45,828 bases of DNA from RPQK01 sp041946865 (GCA_041946865.1 JBHGBF010000024.1:1-45828); one strand, 5' to 3'; counted from the stretch's first letter, positions 7,576 to 16,256 are shown. Notes: generated from the sequence alone by a model not told the origin. Made by a program: numbers and translations.

Positions 7576-8247
7576 TCACTCTGTCTTCATGTTGGTGGTG
7601 GACGGCAGGTCGACCTTGTCTTCAAGCGTGAACACGAATTCCTGGCCGGCTATCTGCGTTTTGGCCATGGTTTCCTGGTCCGCGCCGCGGCCGGTTTGGC
7701 TCTTGCCCTTGGTAGCTTCGGTCTGGCCCTCGGCCGTCATCCCGGGCACTGGTACAGTATGAGTGTCGATATCGTACTCTTCACCGTTAAGAACAATTTT
7801 CTTAAGCTCCAGACCCATCCGGTTCTGGTCTGCGCGGCTCCCTGACTTGGTTGCGTCTCCGGTGGCGCCCCGGTCGGTGCCCGGTCGTGCCTGATCCTCG
7901 GTCCTACGGCCTTGTGGCATCGCGGTTTCTCCGGTACGAGTGTCGGTTCCGGGGGCAGCGCCAGTATCGAGCCGGTTCGTCAGCTCACCCTTGACAATGG
8001 TTCCTTCCGGGGCAATGACCCGGCCATTAAGCTGCAGTACTCGCGCCAGCGTGCCCTGGAACTCGTCTCCGCTTTTCCAGCCCTGGCTTTCACTCGGCAG
8101 GTTTTGGTTGACCCGGACGTACAGCTGGGTTCCTGCCGGGACTTCGGCCTGTTCCTGATCCGCCCTCATCCCTGATTCACTGCAGCCTGGCAGGAACAAC
8201 GCGAAAGTCATGACGCTCAGAGTCATGAGCTTCTTTGGCGACTTCAT
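7576..8247 (-). CDS. Lipoprotein of unknown function with a VPAGTQL-type beta domain
   Basis: A 223-residue lipoprotein. The signal ends in the lipobox LPGC, making Cys22 the lipidated residue. Residues 36-90 (VPAGTQLYVRVNQNLPSESQ ... GDEFQGTLARVLQLNGRVIAPEGTIVKGEL) match a small beta-rich domain common in exported acidobacterial proteins, with a paired 'made-of-G, promise-of-V' pattern. A low-complexity hydrophilic linker follows (TDTRTGETAMPQGRRTEDQARPG and on), then a second beta segment (LELKKIVLNGEEYDIDTHTV ... FVFTLEDKVDLP). I do not recognise a function. The ATG follows AGGAGGTAGAAGTAT. It is preceded by a sigma-54-type promoter, which links it to the other stress/envelope genes of the window. 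Confidence 0.8.
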   Translation of the reverse strand: MKSPKKLMTLSVMTFALFLPGCSESGMRADQEQAEVPAGTQLYVRVNQNLPSESQGWKSGDEFQGTLARVLQLNGRVIAPEGTIVKGELTNRLDTGAAPGTDTRTGETAMPQGRRTEDQARPGTDRGATGDATKSGSRADQNRMGLELKKIVLNGEEYDIDTHTVPVPGMTAEGQTEATKGKSQTGRGADQETMAKTQIAGQEFVFTLEDKVDLPSTTNMKTE

Positions 8248-8288
8248 ATACTTCTACCTCCTATGCTTGAAACGGATACTGAGATTGT

Positions 8289-8304
8289 GGCAACCGGCAT
8301 GCCA
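8289..8304 (-). promoter_or_regulatory. Sigma-54-type -24/-12 promoter for the lipoprotein gene
   Basis: The minus strand reads TGGCATGCCGGTTGCC, with GG and GC ten bases apart and TTGC intact. The -12 GC is 43 bases from the ATG at 8247. Confidence 0.68.
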
Positions 8305-8379
8305 AACTCAAGCGTCCGCTTTATCATTGATTCAACAAAGGTTAAGTCACTGAACGAGGGACGATTTGACACCAAAAAA

Positions 8380-8394
8380 GGGAATTTTTGTCCG
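8380..8394. promoter_or_regulatory. Candidate enhancer site GGGAATTTTTGTCCG
   Basis: It lies about 76 bases upstream of the -24 element at 8304. Apart from a two-base change in the right half it repeats the site at 1362, including the following GATTT. Imperfect palindrome. Confidence 0.45.
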
Positions 8395-8471
8395 ATTTCG
8401 TGACGGGCCGCGAAAGCAGCATGGCGGCGCGGTCTGATCTTCGGCCCCCGTCTGTTCCGGCAGAAAAGACG

Positions 8472-9815
8472 CTACGCTTGCGGCTCTGCTTCCAGTCTGA
8501 GTCTTTTCGTCACCGCCTCTTTGACGAAAAAGGCCAACAAGAACCATCCGACAATCCGAAGCAGGCCGGAAGCCCAGAACACCGATTGGTACCCGTAAAG
8601 CTCGATCATCCAGCCGCCCACTGTTGCTCCAACGGCCGAACCGATTCCGGTGAGGGTATTGAGCAACGCGACATAGCGAGGCCGTCGTTCCTCGGGTGTC
8701 GCTTCAAGGACGAGCGTGAAAGTGGCCAGGTTGAATCCGGGCCAGACGATTCCCGACGCCAGATTGATCGGCACGACGTGCCAGGGCGAGCGAACCAAAA
8801 GCCAGCCAAAGGTGATGAAAGGAATGACTGCCCCGGTGATCAGCAAGGTCTTGCGCGCGCCCAGGCGGTCGTTGACTCGTCCCCAGTACTGCTGGGAAAC
8901 GAGACCAATGACCGAGCCTATTGCCGCGAGGTAACCGACCGAAGCTTCGTCGCCCGTGGTTTCCTCTACCAGATAGATGTTGAAGAAGGGGACGGCGAGG
9001 TTAAGCGCAAAATTCCAGAAGATGGAGTAAATGCAGAGCCGGACGAAATGAGGTCTCTGCAGGATGCGATGCAGAAGAGGAAAGCGTTTTCCCCGCACGA
9101 CCGGAGGCTCGGCGGCCCGTGGCTCCTCGATTCTCCGATAAAACCAGATCGCCGCCGCTCCGGCTGCAAAAGCCAGGCCGAAAGTCAGCTGATATCCGAG
9201 AACGCCTCCCTGGTGGACGATCAGATAACCGGCAAGCGGCGCAAAAATGATCGAGGCAATCGTGATAATTCCGTTGCGGGAGGCGAAGTAACGGCCCCGG
9301 ATCTCCTCTGGAACAATAGCGGCTGACAGCGACGTCCAGGCCGGCAAGCCGAGATTGCCGAAGACCACTCGCAACAAGTTAAAGACAATGATCGACGAGA
9401 CTGCCGCACCAGCCGTCACTCCGAGCGGAATAAGCGCCAGCAGAAGCAACATCAGGCGAGCCAGACTGTAGGTGAGGACGACAAAGCTTTTCCGGTTCGG
9501 CCACCGTTCTCCCAGGCGCGCACCCGGCAGCAGCATCATTGTGCCGACAAACCCGGCCGTCGCGTTCAGTACGCCGATTTCTCCGGCCGTCGCCCCCAGT
9601 TTCAAAGCGAACAGCGGGACAAAATTCAGCGAGAGGGAATCGGAGACGCTGTTCAGAAGGCCGTCGTACCAGAAGCAGCGAAGTGACCCGGGGGCCGGCA
9701 GTTGAAGGGCGCTCAGACGGGGAAGTGGCTTCTCCGCCGGCTTCGTCATCAAAAGCTCGGCCAGGTGGCGCCGGAATCGGACCGAGGCTGTTTCGTGAGT
9801 CGCGTAAGTCGCCAT
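8472..9815 (-). CDS. MFS transporter
   Basis: From the ATG at 9815 this is a 447-residue major facilitator. About twelve hydrophobic segments alternate with short charged loops. An MFS loop-2/3-type motif (GARLGERWPNRKSFV) follows the second helix, and a related one (WGRVNDRLGARKTLLI) sits in the C-terminal half, as expected for two six-helix repeats. The frame is open 59 codons further upstream, but that stretch is polar and unlike a membrane protein, so I chose the methionine just before ATYATHETASVRFRRHLAELL. A second candidate start (MTKPAEKP) lies about 22 codons further in. The substrate cannot be deduced. It is next to no obvious partner; the neighbouring glycan locus is 200 bases upstream in the same direction. 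Confidence 0.85.
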   Translation of the reverse strand: MATYATHETASVRFRRHLAELLMTKPAEKPLPRLSALQLPAPGSLRCFWYDGLLNSVSDSLSLNFVPLFALKLGATAGEIGVLNATAGFVGTMMLLPGARLGERWPNRKSFVVLTYSLARLMLLLLALIPLGVTAGAAVSSIIVFNLLRVVFGNLGLPAWTSLSAAIVPEEIRGRYFASRNGIITIASIIFAPLAGYLIVHQGGVLGYQLTFGLAFAAGAAAIWFYRRIEEPRAAEPPVVRGKRFPLLHRILQRPHFVRLCIYSIFWNFALNLAVPFFNIYLVEETTGDEASVGYLAAIGSVIGLVSQQYWGRVNDRLGARKTLLITGAVIPFITFGWLLVRSPWHVVPINLASGIVWPGFNLATFTLVLEATPEERRPRYVALLNTLTGIGSAVGATVGGWMIELYGYQSVFWASGLLRIVGWFLLAFFVKEAVTKRLRLEAEPQA

Positions 9816-10037
9816 TTGGGGATTGAAACTGTACAGATGCAACCGCCTCTGGGAAGGCTTCAAAAAAAGTTTCAGCCGGGATTTCTCACCAGGGGCGGCG
9901 CGCCCGCTGGGGCGCCCAAGGTCTTTACGGCTGGACTGCGAAAGCGAACAGAGCCGCACACGGTTGCCCTTATTTGAGCGCTTGTGCGACAAACGGGTTG
10001 GGGTGACCCGGCACGCCTCCTGGGGGAGAAGTCCGGG

Positions 10038-10907
10038 TTAGAGGCGAGAGGACGCCGTCAGGTGGGAGGCAACGGTCTCTGGGGCGTAACGCTCGATCAT
10101 CTCCGGTAGGAGAGACAGGGCGTGCCCTTCGACAGTGCCGCGGTCGTTCAGGACCGTGGACGGCATTTCAGAATGGTAGGTACCGGAGGGCAGGATGGCA
10201 CAGCCTCCCCAGCGGCGCATCAGCAGGTTCTGAACCAGCACTTCTTCACCGGAATGATAGCGGGGAAGGCGCGACCAGAACTTGAACCCGCCCACTTGGA
10301 GCAGCTTAGCCCGGTCGTAAAGAACGCAGGACGCCACCCAGGCCACCTTGTAAAGCCTGTGCTCGCCGGGGGGAAGGGTGCGCGCCACGTGCCACGCGTT
10401 CGCCGCCCGGTGTAACTCGGCCCGCCCCCAATGCGGCGAATCAGGGTCGACCACCTCTGGGCGGACCGCGCCTTCCCAATACTCGATCACCTGCTGATGA
10501 GGCCGAACGTCTTCACGAAACGAAAGACCCGTGGGAAAGGCTCCCACGAAGCCACATTGCTGGTCGATGATCGTGTCCATCAATCGGTCCACGACCCACG
10601 GTTCCATAAAGACATCATCATCCAGGTAAAGGACAAAAGGTGATCCGGACTGGCGAAGCAGAAAGTCACGCTGCTCGGCAATGCCCTTGCGGACAGTGCG
10701 CCGATGCCACGTGACAGGGGAGTGGCGCGCCTCGATGACACGACAAAGGCTCTGCACGACGTGCGAATCAGCGGCGCTCTCGTCGCTTTGCTCGGAGACG
10801 ACGAGTGCACACCGATTGAGCGCCGTCTGGGAAGCGATTCCGGACAGAACCATGATGAGCGAAGAAAACCGGTTACAGGTGGGGAGGAGAATGTCAATTA
10901 GTGGCAC
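10038..10907 (-). CDS. GT2-type glycosyltransferase
   Basis: A 289-residue GT-A fold glycosyltransferase. It opens with the family strand DILLPTCNR, followed by LVVSEQSDES. The metal/nucleotide-binding DXD occurs as YLDDDVFMEPWVVDRL near residues 94-99. A conserved acceptor-side segment reads QVIEYWEGAVRPEVV, and the late motif YHSGEEVLVQNLLMRRWGG resembles the catalytic 'ED' region. It is clearly a paralogue of the GT2 at 15444: same length, DDD motif, EYWEGAV/EFWEGAV, the HNAAN-type segment, and the final P-S-G-x-Y-H motif. Start is GTG at 10907; the ribosome-binding site is weak. As the last gene of the minus-strand glycan locus it probably adds a sugar to the same surface glycan. Confidence 0.87.
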   Translation of the reverse strand: MPLIDILLPTCNRFSSLIMVLSGIASQTALNRCALVVSEQSDESAADSHVVQSLCRVIEARHSPVTWHRRTVRKGIAEQRDFLLRQSGSPFVLYLDDDVFMEPWVVDRLMDTIIDQQCGFVGAFPTGLSFREDVRPHQQVIEYWEGAVRPEVVDPDSPHWGRAELHRAANAWHVARTLPPGEHRLYKVAWVASCVLYDRAKLLQVGGFKFWSRLPRYHSGEEVLVQNLLMRRWGGCAILPSGTYHSEMPSTVLNDRGTVEGHALSLLPEMIERYAPETVASHLTASSRL

Positions 10908-10940
10908 AGAGATCGAAGCTTCTGCTTAAGGGTCAGAGTC

Positions 10941-10955
10941 AGGCGCTTAGCGCCT
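10941..10955. repeat. 15-base palindrome AGGCGCTTAGCGCCT
   Basis: A 7-bp inverted repeat with a one-base centre, in the 95-base gap between the radical SAM gene and the GT2 at 10038. It may be a terminator or attenuator within the locus. No T-run follows on the minus strand. Confidence 0.35.
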
Positions 10956-11002
10956 CGGTTTGTCAAAAAAGTTGTCGATGATTTAGACCTTCCGGCAGTG
11001 GC

Positions 11003-12088
11003 TCACAGCGGCGGGTACGGCCCCGGCGTTGAACCATCATCGATCAAAACGGCACGCGCCGACATCTCGGGGCAGGCAGCATCCAGAGCTATGGACGAAA
11101 TGGCAAATGGAAAATAACAGATGGAAAATGGAAAATTCTTTCCGCGCTCCCCGAAGGGGCCCTGGACTTTGGCGAAAGTATACAGATGAATCAACAGGAA
11201 CCGCTGCTGTGTGGCGCCGAAATTGATCCGATCGGGGGTGGAGACCATGCAGCAGGGCATCAGGTAGCCTTGGTAACTGATATAGGCGCCGGTCCACGGC
11301 CAGCTGCACCGTTCCCGTCCTGGAGTACCGGGCGGGTGCGCGAGCGGCCGAATGCGCGGCAGACGCAGCCTTACCCCCGTTTCCTCGGCCGCCCGGCGCG
11401 CCGCAGCGAAATAATACTCGACGCGCTCCGTGTCCTCTCCCTGAAGCATCTGCTCGTCGACAAAGCGGCGCATCTCGCGATACTTGCCGGGCAGACTCGA
11501 TTCGCCGAAGTCGTGGCACAGCTGCTGGACGAAGACTTCCTCGGCGCCGAGCCGGGACGCGAGCTTCACCAGCTCGGGAAACTCGGCCAGATTCTGACGC
11601 ATCGCCACAACCACAATGTGAAGAGCCGGCCGCCCGCTTCCCATGCGTTTCCGGACATCGCGAAAACACTCGAGGTTATTGAGGACCTTGGCGAACTTCG
11701 CTCGCACGCGGATCTTTTCAAAAGTCTGCGGCCGGGCGCCGTCCAAGGACGCATGCAGACACTCCAGACCCGAAGTGACGCACAGTTCCGCCCGTTTCTC
11801 CGTAATCAGCGTGGCGTTGGTGTTCGTCGTCACGCGAATCCCCTTCCGAACCGCATAGCTCACCATTTCGAAGAAACGCGGGTGCATCATAGGCTCGCCT
11901 AGTCCTTGGAGGTGAAGTTCGCGCAGCCCTTCGAACTCCTCAAGGATACGGACGAAGGTCTCGAACTTCATAAACGCCAGGGGACCGAAGGGAGGGCCGT
12001 CTTCCCGATACTGGATCGGACACATCTGGCATCGCAGGTTGCACTGCCCGACCGGCTCGATCTGCAGGTAGGACGGCAAGGGCATCAT
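11003..12088 (-). CDS. Radical SAM protein with eroded SPASM-type C-terminus
   Basis: A 361-residue protein. The radical SAM cluster motif CNLRCQMC lies at about residues 15-22 (CX3CX2C), followed by the GLGEPMMHPRFFEMV segment and strand TTNTNATLI typical of SAM binding. A C-terminal region begins like a SPASM/auxiliary cluster domain (RERCSWPWTGAYISYQGYLMPCCMVSTPDRINFG). Beyond that, where relatives carry further cysteines, the sequence turns into non-homologous, simple-repeat-encoded text (FPFSICYFPFAISS). The last 80 or so residues therefore appear to be read-through of intergenic repeat sequence, and the auxiliary cluster may be incomplete. Likely role: radical-based modification tied to the glycan locus; substrate unknown. 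It follows the DUF421 gene closely. Confidence 0.75.
   Translation of the reverse strand: MMPLPSYLQIEPVGQCNLRCQMCPIQYREDGPPFGPLAFMKFETFVRILEEFEGLRELHLQGLGEPMMHPRFFEMVSYAVRKGIRVTTNTNATLITEKRAELCVTSGLECLHASLDGARPQTFEKIRVRAKFAKVLNNLECFRDVRKRMGSGRPALHIVVVAMRQNLAEFPELVKLASRLGAEEVFVQQLCHDFGESSLPGKYREMRRFVDEQMLQGEDTERVEYYFAAARRAAEETGVRLRLPRIRPLAHPPGTPGRERCSWPWTGAYISYQGYLMPCCMVSTPDRINFGATQQRFLLIHLYTFAKVQGPFGERGKNFPFSICYFPFAISSIALDAACPEMSARAVLIDDGSTPGPYPPL
11099..11137. repeat. Simple repeat of ATGGAAAATGG type inside the radical SAM gene end
   Basis: AATGGCAAATGGAAAATAAC followed by AGATGGAAAATGGAAAATT is a run of degenerate ATGG(A/C)AAA units. It looks like intergenic low-complexity repeat and is AT-rich against its GC-rich surroundings. 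It encodes FPFSICYFPFAIS on the minus strand. Confidence 0.6.
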
Positions 12089-12096
12089 GGGCGGTT

Positions 12097-12597
12097 TCAG
12101 CCTTTCTTCTCAAACGGGATGAAGCTCATTTCGCCGTCGCTTTCCAGGTAGGCTTCCTTGATCTCGCCAATTCCGGAGAAACCCTGCTGCCTGACCTGGC
12201 TGTGCAGCTCCTCCTCCGTGACCAGTTCTTTGCGCATGTTGCGACGAAGAATTCGCCCGTTCCGAATCAACGGCAGAGGAGCCGGGCGCAGGAATCGCTG
12301 AAGAGCAGGAAAGCGATAATCGAGCCAGTCAAGCGCAAAACTCCAGAAGATAATGGTTGCGACCAGGAGCACGCCGTCCATAACGCTCTGGTACTCCCCT
12401 GCCATTCCGTTTTGAGCTGCGTCGGAAAGCAGAACAATCACCAGGATGTCTGGCAGCCCGACGCTTCCCGCCTGCCGCTTGAGCACCACCCGAAGCAGCG
12501 CGAATATGGAAAGGTACATGGCGGTACCGCGCACGATGATTTCGAGGACAGGGGTGTCCGGCCAGAATACTTTCCACCAGTCGATGCTCTCGAACAT
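12097..12597 (-). CDS. DUF421 (YetF-type) membrane protein
   Basis: A 166-residue protein with the DUF421 layout. Three membrane helices lie in residues 15-95 (EIIVRGTAMYLSIFALLRVV; GLPDILVIVLLSDAAQNGM; SVMDGVLLVATIIFWSFALDWLDYRF). They are followed by a soluble C-terminal domain (APLPLIRNGRILRRNMRKELVTEEELHSQVRQQGFSGIGEIKEAYLESDGEMSFIP) that matches the family's beta domain. Function is unknown; relatives are associated with sporulation and envelope stress. The ATG follows AGGGAGCCT. It lies 12 bases after the GT2 at 12610 and 8 bases before the radical SAM gene, so it appears to sit inside the glycan operon by position, though its product need not be part of that pathway. Confidence 0.88.
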   Translation of the reverse strand: MFESIDWWKVFWPDTPVLEIIVRGTAMYLSIFALLRVVLKRQAGSVGLPDILVIVLLSDAAQNGMAGEYQSVMDGVLLVATIIFWSFALDWLDYRFPALQRFLRPAPLPLIRNGRILRRNMRKELVTEEELHSQVRQQGFSGIGEIKEAYLESDGEMSFIPFEKKG

Positions 12598-12609
12598 AGG
12601 CTCCCTGTT

Positions 12610-13581
12610 TCACAAAAACCACACCCTGAAGCGCAGGGCGCCCCTCAGCCGCCAGAAAACGGCGATCGGCGGAATGAGAGCCGAAGTGACGAGCATCTCC
12701 AGGACGTGGCTTGCCGAGTGCGAGGTGCGAGCCAGCCTCATGGCGCAAAACTGGCCCGTGACTGCCGCCCAGAGGGACAGGCCGGAGAAAACGAGCACAG
12801 GAACGCCGAAAGCCAGGCCTGCCACCCCAAGGGCCAGCGCGATCACACTCAGGTAATAGCGCCAGGGAGGCTTGGACTGGATTTTCTGCCGATAGAGTCC
12901 CGGGTGCTTTTTGTACAGCAGCGCGTTGAACATGGCCTTACGCTGTTGCAGGAGACTGATGCCCCAGCGGGCCCGTCGCGGCGGGTGGACGACGACGGCA
13001 TCCGCTACGCGCGAGAGCCGGCAGCCGGCCTCCAGGAGCCGGAAGAACAGGTCACTGTCCTCCCTCCAGGCTGTCTCGAACTGTTCATCGAAGCCACCGA
13101 TCGCCTCCAGCGCTTCGCGCCGGTAAAAACAGTTGGCGTTCACGAACTCGGCTCGCTCCAGCTGGGCCGCGTCCAGCTCGTAGTCCGTCGGGTCTCCCGC
13201 CGGTATGGGGACAACGACCTGGCCCCAGAGGCCGGCAACGCCGTCATTGAATCCCTCCAGTCCTTTGCGCAGCCAGGAGGGAGTCGGTATGCAATCATCA
13301 TCGGTGAAGGCGATGATCGAGCCGCGGGCGGCTCGCCAGCCCTGGTTGCGGGCAGCGGCTGGACCGCGCGAATCCGAGGCCGCTACATAACGCACCGACG
13401 GTCCATCCGGGCGGGCCCATTCGCCAACCAGCCGTTCTGTATCAGGGCTGGCGGCATTGTCGCTCACGATGATCTCGTAGCAGTCCCGCGGCAAGTCCTG
13501 ACTCATCACGGCCGCCAGGCAGCGAGCCAGGAGCTGATCCCGCCGGAATGTCGGGATGACCACAGATACCGCTACGGACAC
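12610..13581 (-). CDS. GT2-type glycosyltransferase with C-terminal membrane segments
   Basis: A protein of 323 residues from the GTG at 13581. The start is supported by GGAGGT six bases upstream and overlaps the end of the carbamoyltransferase gene by 10 bases. GT-A motifs: SVVIPTFRR, EIIVSDNAASPDTE, RGPAAARNQGWRAARGSIIAFTDDDCIP (nucleotide-sugar and DXD), then NANCFYRREALEAIGGFDEQFE and WREDSDLFFRLLEAG (ED catalytic region). The last roughly 80 residues contain two or three hydrophobic helices (YYLSVIALALGVAGLAFGVPVLVFSGLSLW and on), indicating a membrane-bound enzyme. It probably transfers a sugar to a lipid-linked or envelope glycan. The overlap implies translational coupling to the carbamoyltransferase. 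Confidence 0.88.
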   Translation of the reverse strand: MSVAVSVVIPTFRRDQLLARCLAAVMSQDLPRDCYEIIVSDNAASPDTERLVGEWARPDGPSVRYVAASDSRGPAAARNQGWRAARGSIIAFTDDDCIPTPSWLRKGLEGFNDGVAGLWGQVVVPIPAGDPTDYELDAAQLERAEFVNANCFYRREALEAIGGFDEQFETAWREDSDLFFRLLEAGCRLSRVADAVVVHPPRRARWGISLLQQRKAMFNALLYKKHPGLYRQKIQSKPPWRYYLSVIALALGVAGLAFGVPVLVFSGLSLWAAVTGQFCAMRLARTSHSASHVLEMLVTSALIPPIAVFWRLRGALRFRVWFL

Positions 13582-15314
13582 ATCCTGACCTCCGGCTTTT
13601 CGAGCAGAAAAGGGCCGATCGCCAAGGCATCGAGCGGTGAGGTCCAGAAGCATTCCACCGCATCGCGGGGACTCGAGACGATAGGCTCCCCCCGAGTGTT
13701 GAACGAAGTGTTCACCAGAACCGGAACCCCGGTCAGGCGCTTGAATTCCTTGATCAGGTCATAGTAGAGAGGGTGTTGTCGCCGGTTGACCGTTTGCACG
13801 CGCGCAGTGCCGTCGACGTGTCTCACCGCCGGTATCTGTTCTGCCCGCTCGGGCCTTACGTCAAAGACGAAGAGCATGAAAGGGGATGGCTCGCCTCCCA
13901 CAAACCAGTCAGGCGCCTCCTCCTCCAGCACCACGGGAGCGATCGGACGGAAGTCCTCGCGGTCTTTGATTTCGTTAAGGCGTCGCTGCATGTCCACATT
14001 AAGCGGTGAGGCCAGAATAGACCGTGCGCCCAAGGCCCTCGGCCCGAATTCTTCCCTGCCCTGAAACCAGCCGACGATCCTGTCTTCGGCGAGGAGTTCC
14101 GCCACTTCACGGCAGGTGTTCTTCATCCTTCGATAAGGCAGCTTGGACCAGCGAAGAAACTTCTCAATCTGTTGATCGCTGTAGCAGGGTCCCAGGAACA
14201 CGTGGTCCATCCGGTAGACGCGCTCAGGCGCATCCCGCTCCCTGGCATCGACCCAGAGCGCAGCGCCCAGCGCCGTCCCCGCGTCCCCGGCCGCCGGCTG
14301 CACCCAGATGCGCCTGAAGATCCCATGGTCACGGAGCCGGGCATTCATCACGCAGTTCAGGGCCACTCCGCCTGCCAGGCACAAGTTTTCAGCGCCTGTC
14401 TTGCCGGCCAGCCAGTCGGCCAGCTCAACGACTGTCTCCTCCAGGACCTTCTGCAGGGAGTGGGCGACATCCAAATGCCGCGGCTCAAATTGCGCGCCCC
14501 GTTCACGCCGCGGACCGAAGAGCGTCTCCAGGTCGTAGTCCTGCGCCACTGAATACTTGCCTTCTCCCTCGATCCGGACTAATTGCCTGAATTCCTTCAG
14601 AAACGCCGGACGGCCGTAGGACGCGAGCGCCATTACCTTGTACTCGTCAGAGGAGTGCAAGAACCCCAGGAATTCCGTGATTTTCTCGTAAAGCAGGCCA
14701 AGAGAGTGCGGGAAATGGACTTCACACTGCACTTTCAAATCGAGACCGGATCCCAGCCCGTATGTCGTAGTCGACTTCTCACCCCGGCCATCCAATGTCA
14801 GGACGGCTGCTTCGGCGAACGGCGAGGGGAAGAAAGCGCTGGCGGCGTGACCGAGGTGGTGCGGCACGAAATGCCAGCGGTAGTGTTTCTCGGGGCTCGC
14901 TCCCTTGAACCGGCCGGCAAGATGATGTGGAAACCCGCCTGCCAGGTGCCGGGGAGCATTTACGATCGAACAGACGAACAGAGGATCCCAAACGGAATCC
15001 CATCCATCCTGGGGCGGATGTGCGCTCGGCTCCATGGGGAGGCGAAGGAAGCTCTCGCGGCGGTGGCCGTTCAAAAGCAGAAACGGGTCGAAGGAGTAAG
15101 CGACGTGATCGACCTGTCCGATGTTGATGCCCCCGTATTCCAGGCAGTAGTGGATGGCATGGAAGGGCAGTTCGTAAGTCGAGAAGGGGATGGGGCGCTT
15201 CCCGTGCTTGATGCGCGTGAATCGCTCTTCCTCCGCCGCTGCCAGGACCTTTCCGTCGAGGACCAGGCAGGCGGCCGAGTCATGGAAAGCCGCGTTGATG
15301 CCGAGTGTGTACAT
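13572..15314 (-). CDS. Carbamoyltransferase (NodU/CmcH family)
   Basis: A 580-residue, full-length enzyme that transfers a carbamoyl group from carbamoyl phosphate to a hydroxyl, usually on a sugar, by way of a carbamoyl-adenylate. The N-terminal Kae1-like domain has GINAAFHDSAACLV and AEEERFTRIKHGKRP (residues 5-40), and the metal-binding histidines in VPHHLGHAASAFF near 150. LDGRGE and GGVALNCVMNARL give the nucleotide-binding segments. The C-terminal YrdC-like domain shows EEFGPRALGARSILASP near 437-453 and VNTSFNTRGEPIVSSP near 543-558. The neighbouring glycosyltransferases suggest it carbamoylates a sugar of the same surface glycan. The ATG follows a 14-base tandem repeat. Confidence 0.93.
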   Translation of the reverse strand: MYTLGINAAFHDSAACLVLDGKVLAAAEEERFTRIKHGKRPIPFSTYELPFHAIHYCLEYGGINIGQVDHVAYSFDPFLLLNGHRRESFLRLPMEPSAHPPQDGWDSVWDPLFVCSIVNAPRHLAGGFPHHLAGRFKGASPEKHYRWHFVPHHLGHAASAFFPSPFAEAAVLTLDGRGEKSTTTYGLGSGLDLKVQCEVHFPHSLGLLYEKITEFLGFLHSSDEYKVMALASYGRPAFLKEFRQLVRIEGEGKYSVAQDYDLETLFGPRRERGAQFEPRHLDVAHSLQKVLEETVVELADWLAGKTGAENLCLAGGVALNCVMNARLRDHGIFRRIWVQPAAGDAGTALGAALWVDARERDAPERVYRMDHVFLGPCYSDQQIEKFLRWSKLPYRRMKNTCREVAELLAEDRIVGWFQGREEFGPRALGARSILASPLNVDMQRRLNEIKDREDFRPIAPVVLEEEAPDWFVGGEPSPFMLFVFDVRPERAEQIPAVRHVDGTARVQTVNRRQHPLYYDLIKEFKRLTGVPVLVNTSFNTRGEPIVSSPRDAVECFWTSPLDALAIGPFLLEKPEVRMCP

Positions 15315-15323
15315 AGTGACCGA

Positions 15324-15352
15324 GGATCAGAGTTGCATGGATCAGAGTTGCA
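15324..15352. repeat. Tandem 14-base repeat upstream of the carbamoyltransferase
   Basis: GGATCAGAGTTGCA occurs at 15324-15337 and again at 15339-15352, starting ten bases upstream of the carbamoyltransferase ATG on the minus strand. It could be a slippage duplication or a pair of protein- or RNA-binding sites. Confidence 0.6.
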
Positions 15353-15443
15353 GGTTTGACCAGACCGGTGGCCGAGCCCAAAGCGACGCCGGATGGCGCC
15401 CGGTCCGTGTCGGTGTGCGCACACTTCCCGGCCCCGGTCGCTG

Positions 15444-16256
15444 TCAATCCTGGTCGAGCTTCAGAACATCCGGAGCATTGACGCGGCGATCGGGTACCGT
15501 GGTGGGAAGCTCCTGGTGATAGACACCCGAGGGAATAATGCCGCAGCCGCCGTATCGTTCCATGACCCGAACCTGCGCGAAAACATCTTCGCCGCAGTGC
15601 TCGGCGGGGAGCTGTCGCCAGAAACCGAACCCGCCCGTTTCCCTGAGTTTTGTCGTATCGTACAGGACACAGCCGCCGGTCCACGCCACGCGGTACTTGC
15701 GCCTGTCCGTCGCGCTCACTCCAAGCTGTTCCTGCACGTGATACAGATTGGCGGCATTGTGCAGCCGGTAACGCTGCCATTTTCCCGTCCCGGGACGCAC
15801 CCTCTCCGGGTGCACCGCGCCTTCCCAGAACTCGATGTACTGTTCCCCGGGGCGGATATCGTTCAGGTAGCTCAGCCCGATGACTGCGCAGCCGACAAAG
15901 CCGCAGCCCTCTTCCTCGATCGCCCGGACCATGTTTTCGATGACGTACGGCTCAACGATCAGATCGTCGTCCAGGAACAGCGAGTACTGGGCGTTCACAT
16001 GACCGAGGAGGAATTCGCGCTGTTCGGCCATGCCCCGGCGGGGAAGGTGCCGGAGCAGGACCACGTCCTGGCCGTGGGCCTCCAGCACGCGGACAATCGC
16101 CTGGATCTCCTTGTGTTCCCACGGCGCTGCTTTCTCGCTCTGATCTGAAACAATCACTCGAAAGTCGGAGAACGTCTGCGACAAAAGGCCCGTCAGAGTC
16201 ACAGCGAGGGCCATGGGGCGGTTGTACGTGGGTATCAGGACGTCGACTGAGGCCAA
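15444..16256 (-). CDS. GT2-type glycosyltransferase
   Basis: A 270-residue GT-A enzyme, paralogous to the GT2 at 10038. Motifs: DVLIPTYNRP, RVIVSDQSEK, YSLFLDDDLIVEPYVIENMV (DXD near 92-97), QYIEFWEGAVHPERV, LHNAANLYHVQEQL, GGCVLYDTTKLRETGGF, HCGEDVFAQVRVMERYGG and the terminal PSGVYHQELPTTV. The start codon is TTG at 16256, supported by AAGAGGG seven bases upstream. It lies three bases after the GT9 stop and is therefore probably co-translated with it. The conserved EYWEGAV/EFWEGAV pair shared with the paralogue suggests the two enzymes use related acceptors. Confidence 0.88.
   Translation of the reverse strand: MASVDVLIPTYNRPMALAVTLTGLLSQTFSDFRVIVSDQSEKAAPWEHKEIQAIVRVLEAHGQDVVLLRHLPRRGMAEQREFLLGHVNAQYSLFLDDDLIVEPYVIENMVRAIEEEGCGFVGCAVIGLSYLNDIRPGEQYIEFWEGAVHPERVRPGTGKWQRYRLHNAANLYHVQEQLGVSATDRRKYRVAWTGGCVLYDTTKLRETGGFGFWRQLPAEHCGEDVFAQVRVMERYGGCGIIPSGVYHQELPTTVPDRRVNAPDVLKLDQD

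Noticed and set aside
12202..13764. 520-codon open frame on the plus strand
   Set aside because: It is antisense to DUF421 and a GT2 gene; its translation has no family motif and is rich in Arg/Pro/His, as expected of a GC-rich shadow.
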